Notes: a model not told the origin generated them from the sequence alone. Counted from the stretch's first letter, positions 33,956-46,227 are shown. The stretch: 64,000 bases of DNA from Adiantum capillus-veneris (GCA_014529385.2 CM043960.1:122910543-122974542); one strand, 5' to 3'. Numbers and translations: made by a program.

Positions 33956-34139
33956 TAAAGGAGAAAGAAGAATAATTGGAATGGACAAACAAGATAGTGC
34001 ATCTATCACCTCTTAGTCTTGTGTAATAGTGTCGTTTGATAATAATGCAAATGTCCAAATATCTTGTTCCTTTGTCTCCGCCTCTTTGTTTCTTTTTTTG
34101 GTTACTGATTATGAAGGGAGAGTTTTTATCAAAATGTGT

Positions 34140-34510
34140 CACACCACAATCTGAGTGGGAGGTTTATGTCACATAGCCATTGATATGCTCGCGCTCTGCA
34201 ATGACAAAAAATATCGCGCCACAATGCGATAGGGAGCTTTCTTCACGATATGGGTGGTCCCTATTGCGTTGTGACGCGACAGCCAAATGTCGAGCAACAA
34301 CGCAATAGGGAGGCGCATCCACGATATAGGTGGTCCCTATCGCGTTGTGATGGGACATCCAAATATTGTGCCACAATGCGATAGGGAGGCGCATCCACGG
34401 TATGGGTGGTCCCTATTGCATTGTGGCGCGACACTCTTTATCGCGTTGTTGCACGCCATTAAGTGTGTCGCACCACAACATGATAAGGCGTTCTCGCTCT
34501 GCAGTACACT
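34140..34510. repeat. Array of alternating inverted repeats around GCGATAGGGA / TCCCTATTGCG
   Basis: About eight ~25-base units alternate in orientation (for example CGCCACAATGCGATAGGGAG, then GTCCCTATTGCGTTGTGACG), giving several potential hairpins. The arrangement resembles subterminal repeats of CACTA or fold-back elements. Related units (TATTGCGTTGTCATGCC) occur on the other side of element A, so A is probably inserted in it. Confidence 0.7.
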
Positions 34511-34512
34511 CT

Positions 34513-35006
34513 TGTAGTAGATGGCTGAGACAGTCTCATTGGGTGGGAACCGGCTCCTGTGAGATGAACAGTGGATCAGTCAGTAATTACCACAACAGTT
34601 ACCACAATAATTTCCAAGGCATATAAATAGGACCCATTACATTGTAAACGGGTTGGCATTAATCAGGTGGCATTTGTTGGTTGTACATCTGCTTAGCTTT
34701 TGATTCATAATCCTTAGCCCCTGAGTTGTTCTTGAGCTACATCATCTTTATTTGTAATCTTTCATCTGTAATCCTAAATACAGCAGTCCAGTATACTCCA
34801 GTCATACATACTTTGTACTCATTCTCTCTAAGTCTGAATCTGAATCTAAACATCATTCTCAGTACTTCAGTCTATTTCTCATTTCAGTAGATGTATTCCA
34901 GTTCAATTTCTATTTCCTTTTCCAGTCTACTATTTGAACTAGCACATCACCAGTAGAGCTGTAAACTTCTAACACTGGAATCAGCTATCTAAAGAGATCA
35001 GCTCCA
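34513..35006 (+). repeat. 5' LTR of element A
   Basis: It starts TGTAGTAGATGGC, with a TATA box TATAAATAG at 34622-34630, and ends near GCTCCA. The ends are set by comparison with 45751-46227; a few bases of uncertainty remain. Confidence 0.75.
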
Positions 35007-35095
35007 ATTCCATTTTGGCGATCACGGTGGCTAGAGTTGTTGCTCGTTGACTAGAAAACTCATCTCCCAGTTTGAAGTTTTTCAGCTGTGCAGTA

Positions 35096-37191
35096 ATGGC
35101 ACCCAAAACCAGTCGTGGTTGGAAACCATCCTACCATGTTGACCCTATTCCTGAGGAGTCAGAAAGAGACTCTGACCCCAAGCATGAGCTGGTGAGACTG
35201 ACATTGAGGCTCCGGAGGAGCACAGTCAGGCTGATGAAGCGCAGGACTCACAGCATTCTAGTCAGTCCAGACGCAGAAGGGTAGAAAGGGAAGCACGCAA
35301 GGCTAGAAGTTCTCGATCCAGGCAGGGGGGGCAAGGGCGCCAAAGGAAGTAAAGGAAGTCACCATACTTCCAGTAGAAAGGCCAGGGAGGACACAAAAAC
35401 TAAGACAGAGGCAGATATTCATTGGGATGGAGATACAGACAATTGTAAGAAAACCCCAAAGAGGTGTCCAGACTCCAAGATGAGAAGAGGAAGAACCAAT
35501 GGTGATCGGCATGATTACACATCGTTGTTGAAAATCTCTTTTCCCATGTTCAAAAAGGCCAAGAAAGATGATCCGGATGTTCACATCCAAGCTTTTGAGC
35601 AGTATGCAGAGCTAATAAATATTTATGAGGATGACTAGGGTGAATACTTTCCGCAAACGTTGAAGGAGGTAGCAAGGAAGTGGCACTACCATTATCCGAC
35701 TTGCCAGCTCAGAAAAAGGCCAAGAAAGATGATCCGGATGTTCACATCCAAGCTTTTGAGCAGTATGCAGAGCTAAAAAACAGCTCAGATCCTATAATAA
35801 ACTACTTAAAGCCTTTAGATTGGAATATTCCGACAACAGAGGAGATGAGGATATTCTTTGTGAACTCGATAAGATTAAGCACAGGAAATTGTTAGTCCAA
35901 AGCTATGTTGAGAAAATCAAAGAGCTGACAAGGCAGCTGCAGGAACCACCATCAGAAAAGCGACTGCGAGCATGGTTCTTGAATAGCTTTTGCAGCAAGA
36001 AGCTTAGGGAGCAAGAGGTGCCAGCACAGACAAAGAAATTCAATGATTTGGTGCAACGAGCCCTAAAGCTGGAACAACAAGCTAAGAAGGAAAAGGGTCA
36101 TAAGAAGAGGAGGTCTAGTAGTAGCAGTTCTTCTACTGCTGACTCTGATTCAACCGAAGCTTCCAGTAGTTCTGAGAGTAGCTCCGATGAGAAGACCAAG
36201 GATAAGCCTAAAAAGGGGGTCTTGGGCTAGGAAGATTGAAGAGATGGCTCGGCAAATTGCTGAGATTAGCCAGACCAGACAACTGGTGAGAAGAATGGAG
36301 ACTTAGTATTCAAAATGTAAATCTAAGGACCATGTTTCCAATGAGTGCCCACAGTGTACTTATTGTAAAGCCTATGGCCATTTATGGAACTGTGGCATTA
36401 GGATTCATCATTTCAAAAAGGGCAAAGACTTGTTAGTGGTGGCATTTACCAATGCCGAACCAGTAAGAGTGGAAACTGCCACCAACGCTTCTCAGGAGGA
36501 TAAATCAGGTACCAGTGGTAATGGTCCAGGGCATGGTAAATACCAAGAAGGTACTGGACGGGGCTGGGTGCGTGGTAATTTCCAGAGCCGAAGTCTAAAC
36601 TGCTATACTTGTGGAGAGTATGGGCATTTCGTGGCTCAATGTCCAGAAACACCTGGGACTACGGCCATTGAGGTGAAGGTACCAGAGCTAGTTCCAGTAC
36701 GAGCAGTTACACGAAGCAAAGGAGTAGTGATTGCGAAAATCCTAGAGATTCCAAAAAAACCAGTCACTACTGAAAGCAGCAAATGGGCTCAACAGAGAGA
36801 GGTATGGAAGGCCAAGGGTAAAGAAAAGGTGGTTGATGAATGGCAGGAGCAGAGAGAACTAGCTGCGAAAATCATAGAGGATTTAGCCAAGAAGCTGCCA
36901 GAGCAGCCAGAGAGTTCTGAAGCACGGGTCATTCAAAAGATACCAACCCAATCTACTAAGATAGATCAGTCAGAGCCTGGCATACCTGAGACCATGTTGG
37001 CTGCAGTACAAGGGATGATTGAAGAGTTGGGAGCTGGTAGAGGAGTTGAAAGCACTAAAATGAAGGAATGGCATTGTGAAGATATTACCAGTTCTTCAAG
37101 CTTCGACAACAACTCTGATCATGAGAAAGAGGAAATTCATGTAAAAATCTGTGAGAATCCAGAAACTCACTGTGGAGTTGGAAGACATTAG
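35096..37191 (+). pseudogene. gag of element A
   Basis: ATG 35096 opens a leader (IPEESERDSD) related to element D. Capsid-like sequence follows (DVHIQAFEQYAEL, YVEKIKELTRQLQEPP), then a Ser-rich linker and two Cys/His units: SKCKSKDHVSNECP near 36310 (first Cys lost) and CYTCGEYGHFVAQCP at about 36600-36645. A ~65-bp piece (35552-35616) is repeated at 35713-35777 and several frameshifts are present. Confidence 0.75.
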
Positions 37192-37662
37192 AAGAACTTT
37201 GTCTGAAGCAGCGAAATTCATCAGATAAAGAAGGAAGGATGAGGCAAAGGCCAGGACAGTTGACTTAACGGCTCTCAAAGATGATGAGGTGCCGCTAATT
37301 CAAGTAGATTACAAAGTTCGAAAACAATGGGAACCACTTTTGAGTGTCATTCTGGATGGAGGAGTAGGAGTAAACATCATGGCAGTATATCTTCAACAGA
37401 GGATGAGCATCACAAACCTGAAGCCAGCACCTTTCAAAGTGCGAATGGCAGATCATCGAGTAGTGCAAGCTACTGGTGTGATCGAGAATATGCTGATAGA
37501 GTGGGCAAGGAGAAGTTCAAGACCAATTTTCTAGTTCTCTATGTGCAAGGAGCATATGGAATGCTACTAGGGTGCCCATGGTTGCAAACGGCACAAGCTG
37601 TTCACGACTATGCTAATCAAAATCTGACTCTACAAGGGGCCAGTGGCAGAATCCAGATTTAG
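37192..37662 (+). pseudogene. Aspartic protease of element A
   Basis: VILDGGVGVNIMAVYLQQRM near 37345-37405, the same motif as in element D. A frameshift near 37500 moves the rest (GAYGMLLGCPWLQTAQ) to another frame. Confidence 0.65.
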
Positions 37663-37743
37663 ACAAACAACACTAGAAGCTGGAGAAAGGAGCTAAGACC
37701 TAAAGAACTATGCCAAAAGTATAAGATCAAGAAGATTGAAAGG

Positions 37744-39201
37744 ATGTTAGTAGCTCTAAATATTTTTCCCTTAGCAGAAATTGATCTCAATGTAGTTCTA
37801 CTTAACAAGGAGCAGGCTGACACACAGAAGAAGCAATTTCCAGAACAGTTTGCTGAACTCAATTCAGGAGAACGATCAGTTCAATTAACTGGAAGGCTGG
37901 AAGGATCAATTGACTCCAGCACGCCAGATGAGCCAGCATATTCTGGGGAGGACACAACAAATCAGAATAGTGATTTGGAACTCAAAGGGCCATCTTGGGA
38001 TTACGCCGAAGAGTCAACCAAGAGAAAAGGTGGCGGTCCTAACTGGTTACTCCCAAATGACCAAGAGATCGAGGAATGGAATCTAGGCTCTGAAGACAAC
38101 TCTACAATGATCAAAGTTAACAAACATCTCAGCCCTACAATGAAGGAGAAAGCACACAAAATGATTCAGCATTACAAAGATGTCTTTGCTTGGGAACACA
38201 CTGATCTGAAAGGGGTGGATCCAAAGGTCTGCCAGCAGAGGATACCATTGAAGCCAGATGCCAGGCCAGTGAGACTGCAGCGGTACTGAATGAATCCCAA
38301 TTATTCTAAGAAGGTCAAGGAAGAGATTGACAACCTTCTCAAAGTTGGGTTCATCACTGAAGTAGCCAGTAGCGATTCGTTGTTTCCTATTGTAGTTGTT
38401 CCCAAGAAGAATGGGAAGTTGAGAGTATGTGTGGATTATAGAAAACTCAACGCTCAAACTATCAAGGATCCATTTCCATTACCCTTCACAGATATGTTGC
38501 TTGATGAGATTGCAAGGTATGAGATGTATAGTTTTATGGATGGATATACTGGCTACAAGGTGAAAGCATGTTAACCTGTCGCGCTTTTTGTGCTAGTTAG
38601 CAGTTTCAAGTTAGCACATCTTCGAAAAGTTGGGCGTCCGGTAAAATTTTTACAAATAATATCAAAATTTGTCGGAGGTTGTACATTTGGATTCCTTGTT
38701 TCAAGTGCTTTCTATTGATATATCATATGTCATAGATCTTGGAGATGTAGCTCAAGTTATTGTACTAGTTAGCATATGTCAAAATTGTGCTAGTTAGCAT
38801 TGTCCGGGACATGAAAAAGCATGACAGGTTAACATGCTTTCACCCTACAACCAAATTCAAATTGCTCCTGAGGATCGGGGGAAGACCGATTTCATTACAG
38901 AGTGGGGAGTATTTATGTATCTGGTAATGCCATTTGGCCTATGCAATGCACCAGCGGTGTATGATGGAGATATTCGATGAGTTTCTTCATCGGTTCCTTG
39001 CTATCTTCATGCATGGACGAGTTCACTGTATATTCAGCTGAGGAACAATATTTACTATTCTTGGAAATGGTTTTTAAGCGTTGTCAGGAGAAGCGGATTT
39101 GTCTAGATCCATTCAAATCTGTTTTCCTAGTCCGGAAAGGCCAGCTACTGGGACATGTAGTATCCCGCAATGGAATAGAAATGGACAACGACAAGATCTA
39201 G
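37744..39201 (+). pseudogene. Reverse transcriptase of element A, split by an insertion
   Basis: The connector ends at TGA 38287-38289. RT follows: LRVCVDYRKLNAQTIKDPF, then SFMDGYTGY at 38558, where the TIR element begins. The palm resumes at 38851 (NQIQIAPEDRGKTDF, YLVMPFGLCNAPA). Another frame break precedes FTVYSAEEQYLL; the catalytic box reads MDEF rather than the usual x-x-D-D. Confidence 0.8.
38559..38844. mobile_element. 286-bp MITE-like element with 22-bp perfect TIRs
   Basis: The ends are GGTGAAAGCATGTTAACCTG… and its exact reverse complement over 22 bases; similarity continues to about 31 bases. It is flanked by CTACAA on both sides (38553-38558, 38845-38850). Removing the insert plus one CTACAA restores the RT motif G-Y-N-Q-I across the site. 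Inside, TGCTAGTTAGCA-type motifs occur three times (near 38590, 38761, 38786). A 6-bp target duplication does not fit the common plant superfamilies (CACTA 3, PIF 3, hAT 8, Mutator 9). Confidence 0.9.
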
Positions 39202-39730
39202 TGCGTTCAGCAAGCCAAGGGGCCTAGGAATGCATCTCAGTTAAGTTCTTTCTTGGGATATATTAACTTTTACAAAAGATTTGTGCATAAATTTGCCTCC
39301 CAAGCTTTACCACTGTATGAGCTCACAAAGAAAACCAGCAAGTTCAATTGGATTGTTGAGTGTGAGGAAAGTTTCCAGAACTTAAAAAGTGCCATTATTA
39401 CTAAACCAGTCCTTCGGCAACCAATTTGGGATGTTATCTTCCATGTACATGTGGATGCTTCGAGGCTGGCAATGGGGGCGATACTAGCCCAGCCAGATGG
39501 AAGGACTGACTATCCTATCTACTTTGCCATTCGTAGATTCAGCCAGGCTGAACAAGGTTATACAACCACTAAACGAGAAGCTCTAGGGATGGTTTTCAGT
39601 GCTACAAAATTCACGCATTATTTGTTAGGCAAATTGTTTCATTTCTATGTGGATCATCAGGCAGGCTATTATTCTTGATTAATAAAGTCATTATTCAAGG
39701 TAGGCTAATACGGTGGATGATGTTCCTTAT
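39202..39730 (+). pseudogene. RNase H of element A
   Basis: SSFLGYINFYKRFVHKFASQ (connection), then HVHVDASRLAMGAILAQPDG with the first catalytic Asp intact, and YTTTKREALGMVFSATKFTH, YVDHQ. A TGA at 39676-39678 ends the frame; the domain continues one frame over (WMMFLMEFEFRIFHRPGKNH). No second RNase H is seen. Confidence 0.8.
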
Positions 39731-41042
39731 GGAATTTGAATTTCGGATTTTCCATAGACCTGGCAAGAACCACTGTGGCGTTGATTTCCTCTCTAGGAGT
39801 ACGGAGGGCTATTTTGAAGTGTCTTTAAGAGACGAACCAGTGGATGCTGAATTATTTCAGCTAGAAGTGGCAGAATCAGTAGATCCTAAATTATATGAAG
39901 TATATCAGTTTCTTTCTCAGGGTGGTTTCCCAGATGACTGGAAGCAAAACCAAAAGAAGGCTCTGGTTATGAAAAGCTTAAATTTTACCATCATTGGGGG
40001 CTCACTCTACAGTTTAGGTGTCGATGGTATTCTTCACCACTGTGTGCCTATGGAGGGGAAAATGCAAGTTATCTTAGAGGCGCATAATGGAGAATCTAAT
40101 GAACACTTTTCTACTGATGTTACTTACAAGAAGATTATGCAGGCTGGTTTATGGTGGCAAACATTGATATCCGATGTCAAAAGTTTTTGCAAAACTTGTG
40201 ACATATGTCAAAGATTGGGTAGACCCATAACTGCAGACATGACTCCCTTAACACCAGTACAACCACTGGGTGTTTTCATGAAATGGGGTTTGGATTTTAT
40301 GGGACCTTTCAAGAAGGTTACTCCCAGGAATAATAGGTATATATTGATGGCTACCTGCTCTGTAACCAAGTGGGTAGAAGCTAAGGCTCTTCCTGACAAC
40401 ATGTCCAAATCCAGTGCAAGATTTTTATTTGAGAATATTGTCTGTCGCTATGGCTATCCTCTGGAGATTGTGACGGGTCAAGGGACACACTTCATCAATG
40501 ACACTATGGATATGCTTTCAGTCAAGCATCAGAAATCCACACCTTATTATCCTAGATGCAATGGACATGCCAAAAGCAGTAATAAGACCATTAAGACTAT
40601 TCTCACTAAGATTGTGCAAAAAAAGCCAGACTAGTGGGATTTGAAGCTTCAGACTACTTTATGGGCATACAGGACAGCTTATAAGGTAACTACAGGATTA
40701 ACACCATTCAGAATGGTATATGGCACTGAAGTTGTTGTCCCTATGGAGTTTGTTATTCCAAGTCTCAGAATGGCTGCAAAATATGGGTTAGATTTTAATC
40801 ACAATCTTAAGAAGCGACTGGAGGAGCTTACCCAGTTAGATGAACTAAGACAACGGGCTATGCTGGAACAGGAGATTGTTCAGCAAAGAAGGAAACACTG
40901 GCATGACCAAAGGATTAAGGTCCGGGAGTTTCAGAAAGGGGATCTGGTACTCTTATATCAGTCCAAATTGGGTCCTAAGAAGACGAATCTAAAGATAGCT
41001 TGGGCAAGACCTATCTGGATTACTGCTGCCAGGGGTGTATAA
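39731..41042 (+). pseudogene. Integrase of element A, two catalytic residues lost
   Basis: Zinc domain (AHNGESNEHF…CKTCDICQRLG), core with WGLDFMGP intact. The second motif reads VTGQGTHF where S-D-Q-G-T is expected (D to G), and the third reads CNGHAKSSNK where an E is expected (E to K). TAG at 40633 splits off the C-terminal part (LWAYRTAYKVTTGLTPFRMV and KGDLVLLYQSKLGPKK). Confidence 0.85.
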
Positions 41043-44000
41043 TGGAGCTAAAATCAAGCTCTACTATTCAGAAGCGAGAGAGCCTTGCCAAGAACAAGGT
41101 ACTGAGGATCTGGGCGCTGAAGACCAAGAAATTCCAGAATCAGCTATCTTGGGAATTTTTCATGTGCAGCCAGTTTCAGACCAATACCAGCACGACCAAG
41201 CCAGGCTTATACCAGGACCAGAAAAGTGGAGACAAAGTTATCAGTTTTTAAGGGACCAACGGTTAGATGGAATATCAGTGGTAATCATTTCAATGATGGG
41301 TGAAATTCTTGTCCAATGCATGTCTGCCACGTCAGTTGTGGTGCACACAAGTCTAGGAACAGTAAGTGGTGGAGCTTTTATGGCGTGAACGCGTATAACA
41401 GTAAGGCGAGTATGCGTTTTTCCTCGCAAATCTCCTGCACAACGTTTACCTCTTGTTGTCCACTCGCCATCGCCGAGCTCTAAAGGTTCTTCACTGCAGC
41501 CGTAAACCGCATCCTCTAAGGAGACCGTGGATTGTCGTCTGGCTTTGCCAGCCACACCTGGATACGGTTTGGAAGAATCAAGTAAGTCATCTTCTTCTTC
41601 ACCTGCTTTATCATCTTCACGGTGCATGGGTAGGAGGAAACTATCAAAAAAGATGCAGGAGACTATCGATGAAACCCAAGCCCTTATTACTGCTACAAAG
41701 GAAACTCTTCCACTCATCCCACACAGCAAAATTCAATGCTATGTGTTTACTGAGCAAGTTAAGGCTCTACTCCAACTGTGGGACTTGCATGTGGTTTTGC
41801 AAGCCACGAGGATTGAGTTTGACACAGCTATCATAAGGCAAGTCCTGGACTCTTTTAATGTTGAAGATGGCAATGCTGAGATTTATGGTCAGAAGGTGTC
41901 TATCACACCAGAAAGTATTGCTTTTGCATTCCATATGCCAAATGTGCCCAAGCCATCTGTGGGTGGCAATTGCAGAGGAGATCAGTGCAGCTCTGAAGGA
42001 GGATGATGCTGCTAAGAGGAAAAGGAAATCCAGTGCGCAAGGGATTCCAGTCGCAAGACTGGAAGCTCCTGCTGCCTACGGATTTGTGGCTGAAGCTGTA
42101 AGCTTGAAGAATAACCCGACATATGTGTCAGAGAAACTTTTTGCTATGCTTTTAGCAAAAAGACTGGATTCCAAATTCTCTATCAACCTCTACCAGATAT
42201 TGTTGCATAATGTGCTTCAGCAGACTACCAATTTGAAATCTCAAAGTGTATTCAAGGCTTGGTATGTTTGGCAGTCTCTGTACTGGGCAACTGCTCCATA
42301 CACCCATGATCAGGTGAGAATGGCTTGGAGTCAGAAGCCGTTTCCACCATCCAGAAATATAGATTTGTCATCGGAAGAAGAAGAGCTAGAAAGTCAGTCA
42401 ACCCCCACTTGACAGAAAAGGAAGGCTAAACAAGATGAAGCTGGCAGTTCAAAGAAGCCAAGGACAACACTGACTAAAAGCACTGCTCTCCTGAAGCAGC
42501 TGGAAAGTCAAATCAAAATAGTGTATATTGAAAGGATTCTAGTTAGCTAGATTGAACAACAGACTGACCAGACCACTGGTGGAATCAACCAGTCATCAGC
42601 AGGCCAGATTTCAGTAACCACCAATACTGGACACGATGAGTCAGAAAGGTCCAGTCCTGAGCAATCAGCGGACCAGATTGATAAGGGCAAAGGCCCAGCT
42701 TCTCCAAATCCACTTGGCTGAGTTTCCATCCCATACAATGAATAAGCCCTGCACTTGACATAGAAAGACAGGTTACAACAGCTGCAGACTCATCCGCTCA
42801 AGGGACGTCTCCTATTGCAGAAATCTGATTATGCTGCATTACCTTATCTGGCTCTTGTCACAATCTATGAGCCAACTGATTCTGACCCAGAAATAGTTAA
42901 TGATGGTTGTTTAGTACTCATTCAATCATCATGGAATACTATTGTCAATTGCATGGGGCAAATGCTAGATGCTGCAGGGTCAGAAGATGAACTAATTAAG
43001 GTAAAGACTGAATTAAGGGAGGCTGAGGAGCAGATTCAAAAGCTGTAGCAAGGGAGAGCAGCCCAGAACCTACGCCACACTATCCTTGAAGCTCACTAAG
43101 ATAGGACTATTCAGCAGTTACAAAGTAAGCTCGCCAAGGTAAAGTCTGAGATGTAGACCATGTGGGAAGAAAAGGCAGAAGCTCAACGAGCTGCTGATAG
43201 GTTCAAAACCATGCTGAGAATGAAGCGAGTTGAGTTCAACTCTTTACTGATCCACCACAATGCTCTAAAGGCCACATTAACAGAAAGATATATCTATAAT
43301 AATCTGGCCAAGATCTTGAATCCAACAGGCAATGCTATTTTCAACATGGATAACTTGAAGTCTCTTATGGAGACGATGCAGAGTGATTTGCAGGATAAAG
43401 TTACTGAATATAACAGTACTCTGGCAAATCAAGCTACCCTTGATTACATTGAACAGCAGGCTACCATTGAAGAAGATGAGGATAAGGAGGAAGAAGAAGC
43501 AGAGAAGGGGGATGAACCAGATGAAGGGCATAATGATGATGATGATGATGCCTCTCCTCCATCTCCACCTCCAGAACCTCGTACTGGTGGTACAGGGTCA
43601 ACTGGAGGAAATCAGTCAACAGGAAGACCAATCAGACCAGTGCGAAGGGCAACGGTCTAGTAATCCAGCAGCTAGTAGAGCAACAACCTAGTAACACTGG
43701 GAATCCACCGCCACACCAGTCCCAACATAGTCGGGATGTTAAAGGGAAAGGCAAAGCATTGACTGAGGGACCAGGAGGTGATGAGCAACATTCATTACAG
43801 CTCATCATGCTGAACAAGAGATTGAGACATCAGCAGGCTCCTATAACCAGGCAGTATCTGGAGGATGATGATCTTATCTCTGATCTGGAGCGCTTTCAGA
43901 GATTGTATGTCAGTGCCAGGGAAATGGTTGAGCATTGCAAATCAGCTGCTTTCCATGATCAAGAGGCCTGCCAATTACCTGCACATCCCAGTACAATATA

Positions 44001-45400
44001 GCTGTTAGAAAGGGTGCATGAATGGATACTAATTGTTGCTGAAGAGAGAGTAACCAATCCACATTGGCAACGGCAGTCTATTGTAGATTCTTGCTCTCTG
44101 GCTATGGAAATAGAGCTCTTGCTGGGGAACAAGCCAACATATAAATGCATGAAGGATGTCAGGAATCAATTGAAAGAGGTCTTAGTGCAAATGCAGATTG
44201 CTAGGGGAGTTTTGGATCAAAGGGTGCGGACCATTCTTGAAGACCAGACTGCCACCAGCAAGGGACCTCAAACTCGAATGTCAGTGGGAGAATAGGAAAC
44301 TGCTCTCCGACGATTGTTTCAGCTGGTTAGAGTAACCAGAAAGACGATGCAACAAGAGAACCAGGTTGTCCTTAACTTCTTGGAATTTGTGCCTGATTCC
44401 CGAGTTCTCTTGTATGCTATGGAAATAGAGCTCTTGCTGGGGAACAAGCCAACATATAAATGCATGAAGGATGTCAGGAATCAATTGAAAGAGGTCTTAG
44501 TGCAAATGCAGATTGCTAGGGGAGTTCTGGATCAAAGGGTGCGGACCATTCTTGAAGACCAGACTGCCACCAGCAAGGGACCTCAAACTCGAATGTCAGT
44601 GGGAGAATAGGAAACTGCTCTCCGACGATTGTTTCAGCTGGTTAGAGTAACCAGAAAGACGATGCAGCAAGAGAACCAGGTTGTCCTTAACTTCTTGGAA
44701 TTTGTGCCTGATTCCCGAGTTCTCTTGTATGCTTTACCAGCAAGAGAGGCAGAATTGCCAAGATTTTTTCCAGCACTTTACCCTCAACATCTAGAACCAG
44801 TCAATCGGCTCACATATTTCAAGATCTTCAGGATTGGTATGAGTGATCGACTGTGGAATGGAAAACCTGGCAAACACTATTCAACAACGCTCTCCAATTG
44901 AATGATCTCCAGGAGCTGAAAGATGAGGTGTAGAGGATCAAACTGTCTATGGGCCTGTGGAAAATTCAGATCATAGGCCTCACTAAGATCACCAACCAAC
45001 TGCTGCAACTCACTGTTGAGTCCTCTAAACTCCCTGAAAAGGACATTACGGCTAAACCAGGCCTAGGACCACAGTACAGAGAGATGGCTGAGATTCTTTT
45101 TGAAGCTCGGATCAAAACCAATCAGTCTCTTCTAAAAGGATGGATCCATACAGCCTCGCATTGTCACAAATTGGCCAGAACTCGGTTCACCAAAGGCAGA
45201 CGCACGCTCTATGATCCCGACACCAAAACTTATCATCCTCTCACGCCTTACGAAATCGAGATGACCACAGAAAGGTGGGATCAGCTTGAGCAGGAGTCCA
45301 TTTATAGGCTCATTCACAAAGGGGAATGCTGGCACTCGGACTTCTCAGACGCCATCCAGGCCAAAGGGTAAACGGAAGCGGGTTGAGTGGAAGGATACTG
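41043..45400 (+). pseudogene. Accessory ORF region of element A (between integrase and 3' LTR)
   Basis: About 4.3 kb downstream of integrase retain broken but convincing coding frames. The first (from about 41527) encodes MGRRKLSKKMQETIDETQAL… and FNVEDGNAEIYGQKVSITPE; similar 'plant transposon protein' segments occur in Athila/Tat elements. Later frames are coiled-coil and charged (43160-43660, ending in Asp/Glu and Pro-rich runs), and the last (44949-45371) holds GWIHTASHCHKLARTRFTKG. I cannot assign a function; there is no clear membrane segment to support an env-like protein. Confidence 0.5.
44104..44733 (+). repeat. 315-bp nearly identical tandem duplication
   Basis: Units 44104-44418 and 44419-44733 differ at only about two positions. 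315 is a multiple of three, so the frame is kept; each unit includes the same TAG stop. Confidence 0.9.
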
Positions 45401-45499
45401 GGTAGTTCCATCTCAGAATTTGGTTAAGAATTTTTTTGCCGGTCTTCAAATCAGACGGTGGATTTTTCCAACAGTTTTCACAAGAAACGCTGGATTTTT

Positions 45500-45730
45500 C
45501 CACTCAGGGGTTGGTGTCACTTGGCTGACGGCCCTTGGAATTACAATTATAAGGGCGTCAAGCACTCAACGAGCAAAATTCCAAAAGAATCAAATGGTGG
45601 ATTTTTTCAGTCCGACTTGGCTAGATGCCCATGGAATTACAACTATAGGGGTGTCAAGCACTCGACGAGCAAAATTCCACATGAATCAGACGGTGGATTT
45701 TTTCTCAGAAATTTTGGAATCTTGCCAAAA
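45500..45730 (+). repeat. ~96-bp tandem repeat before the 3' LTR of A
   Basis: GGAATTACAAxTATA…GTCAAGCACTCxACGAGCAAAATTCC…GGTGGATTTTTTC occurs twice at 96-bp spacing (45537, 45633), with diverged flanking copies. Tandem repeats just before the 3' LTR are common in plant gypsy elements. Confidence 0.75.
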
Positions 45731-45750
45731 TTCAAGAAAGGAGGGAAGGA

Positions 45751-46227
45751 TGTATATAGCTGAGACAGTCTCACTGGGTGGGAGCCGGCTCCTATGAGAC
45801 GAACAGTGGATCAGTCAGTAATTACCACGACACTTACCACAGTAATTCCCAAGGCATATAAATAGGACCCATTACATTGTAATCGGGTGGCATTTATCGC
45901 CTGTACATCTGCTTAGCGTTTGATTCATAATCCTTAGCCCCTGAGCTCTCCTTGAGCTACATCATCTTTATTTGTAATCTTTTATTTGTAATCCTAAATA
46001 CAGTAGTCCAATATACTCCAGTCATACATCTTTGTACTCATTCTGTGTGAGTCTGAATCTGAATCTGAATCTGATCATCAATCTCAGTACTTTAGTCTGT
46101 TTCTCATTTTAGTAGATGTATTCCAATTCAGTTTCTATTTTCTTTTCCAGTCTACTGTTTGAACTAACACATCACCAGTAGCTGTACACTTCTAACACTG
46201 AAATCAGCTATCTAAAGAGATCAGCCA
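45751..46227 (+). repeat. 3' LTR of element A
   Basis: It starts TGTATATAGC after the purine tract AAGAAAGGAGGGAAGGA (45734-45750), has a TATA box TATAAATAG at 45857-45865, and ends near CAGCCA. It differs from the 5' LTR by scattered substitutions and small indels, so the insertion is not recent. Confidence 0.8.

Larger units (their letters stand above)
34513..46227 (+). mobile_element. Ty3/gypsy element 'A', 11.7 kb, with long 3' accessory region
   Basis: Order: LTR, gag, protease, RT (split by a 286-bp TIR element), RNase H, integrase, a 4-kb accessory region, polypurine tract, LTR. The flanks give a candidate 5-bp target duplication with one mismatch (ACTCT / ACTCC). It is the same family as element D. 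The element is inactive: frames are broken and integrase has lost two catalytic residues. Confidence 0.85.

Noticed and set aside
34505-34525. CACTA terminus (CTCTTGTAGTAG) next to the inverted-repeat array
   Set aside because: The bases also fit the start of element A's LTR by comparison with its 3' LTR, and no matching opposite end was found.
35013-35030. Primer site of element A (TTTTGGCGATCACGG)
   Set aside because: Its distance from the LTR end and poor match to any tRNA I know make it unsafe to call.
41241-41729. 162-codon minus-strand frame
   Set aside because: Antisense to the accessory region of element A; no recognisable motif.
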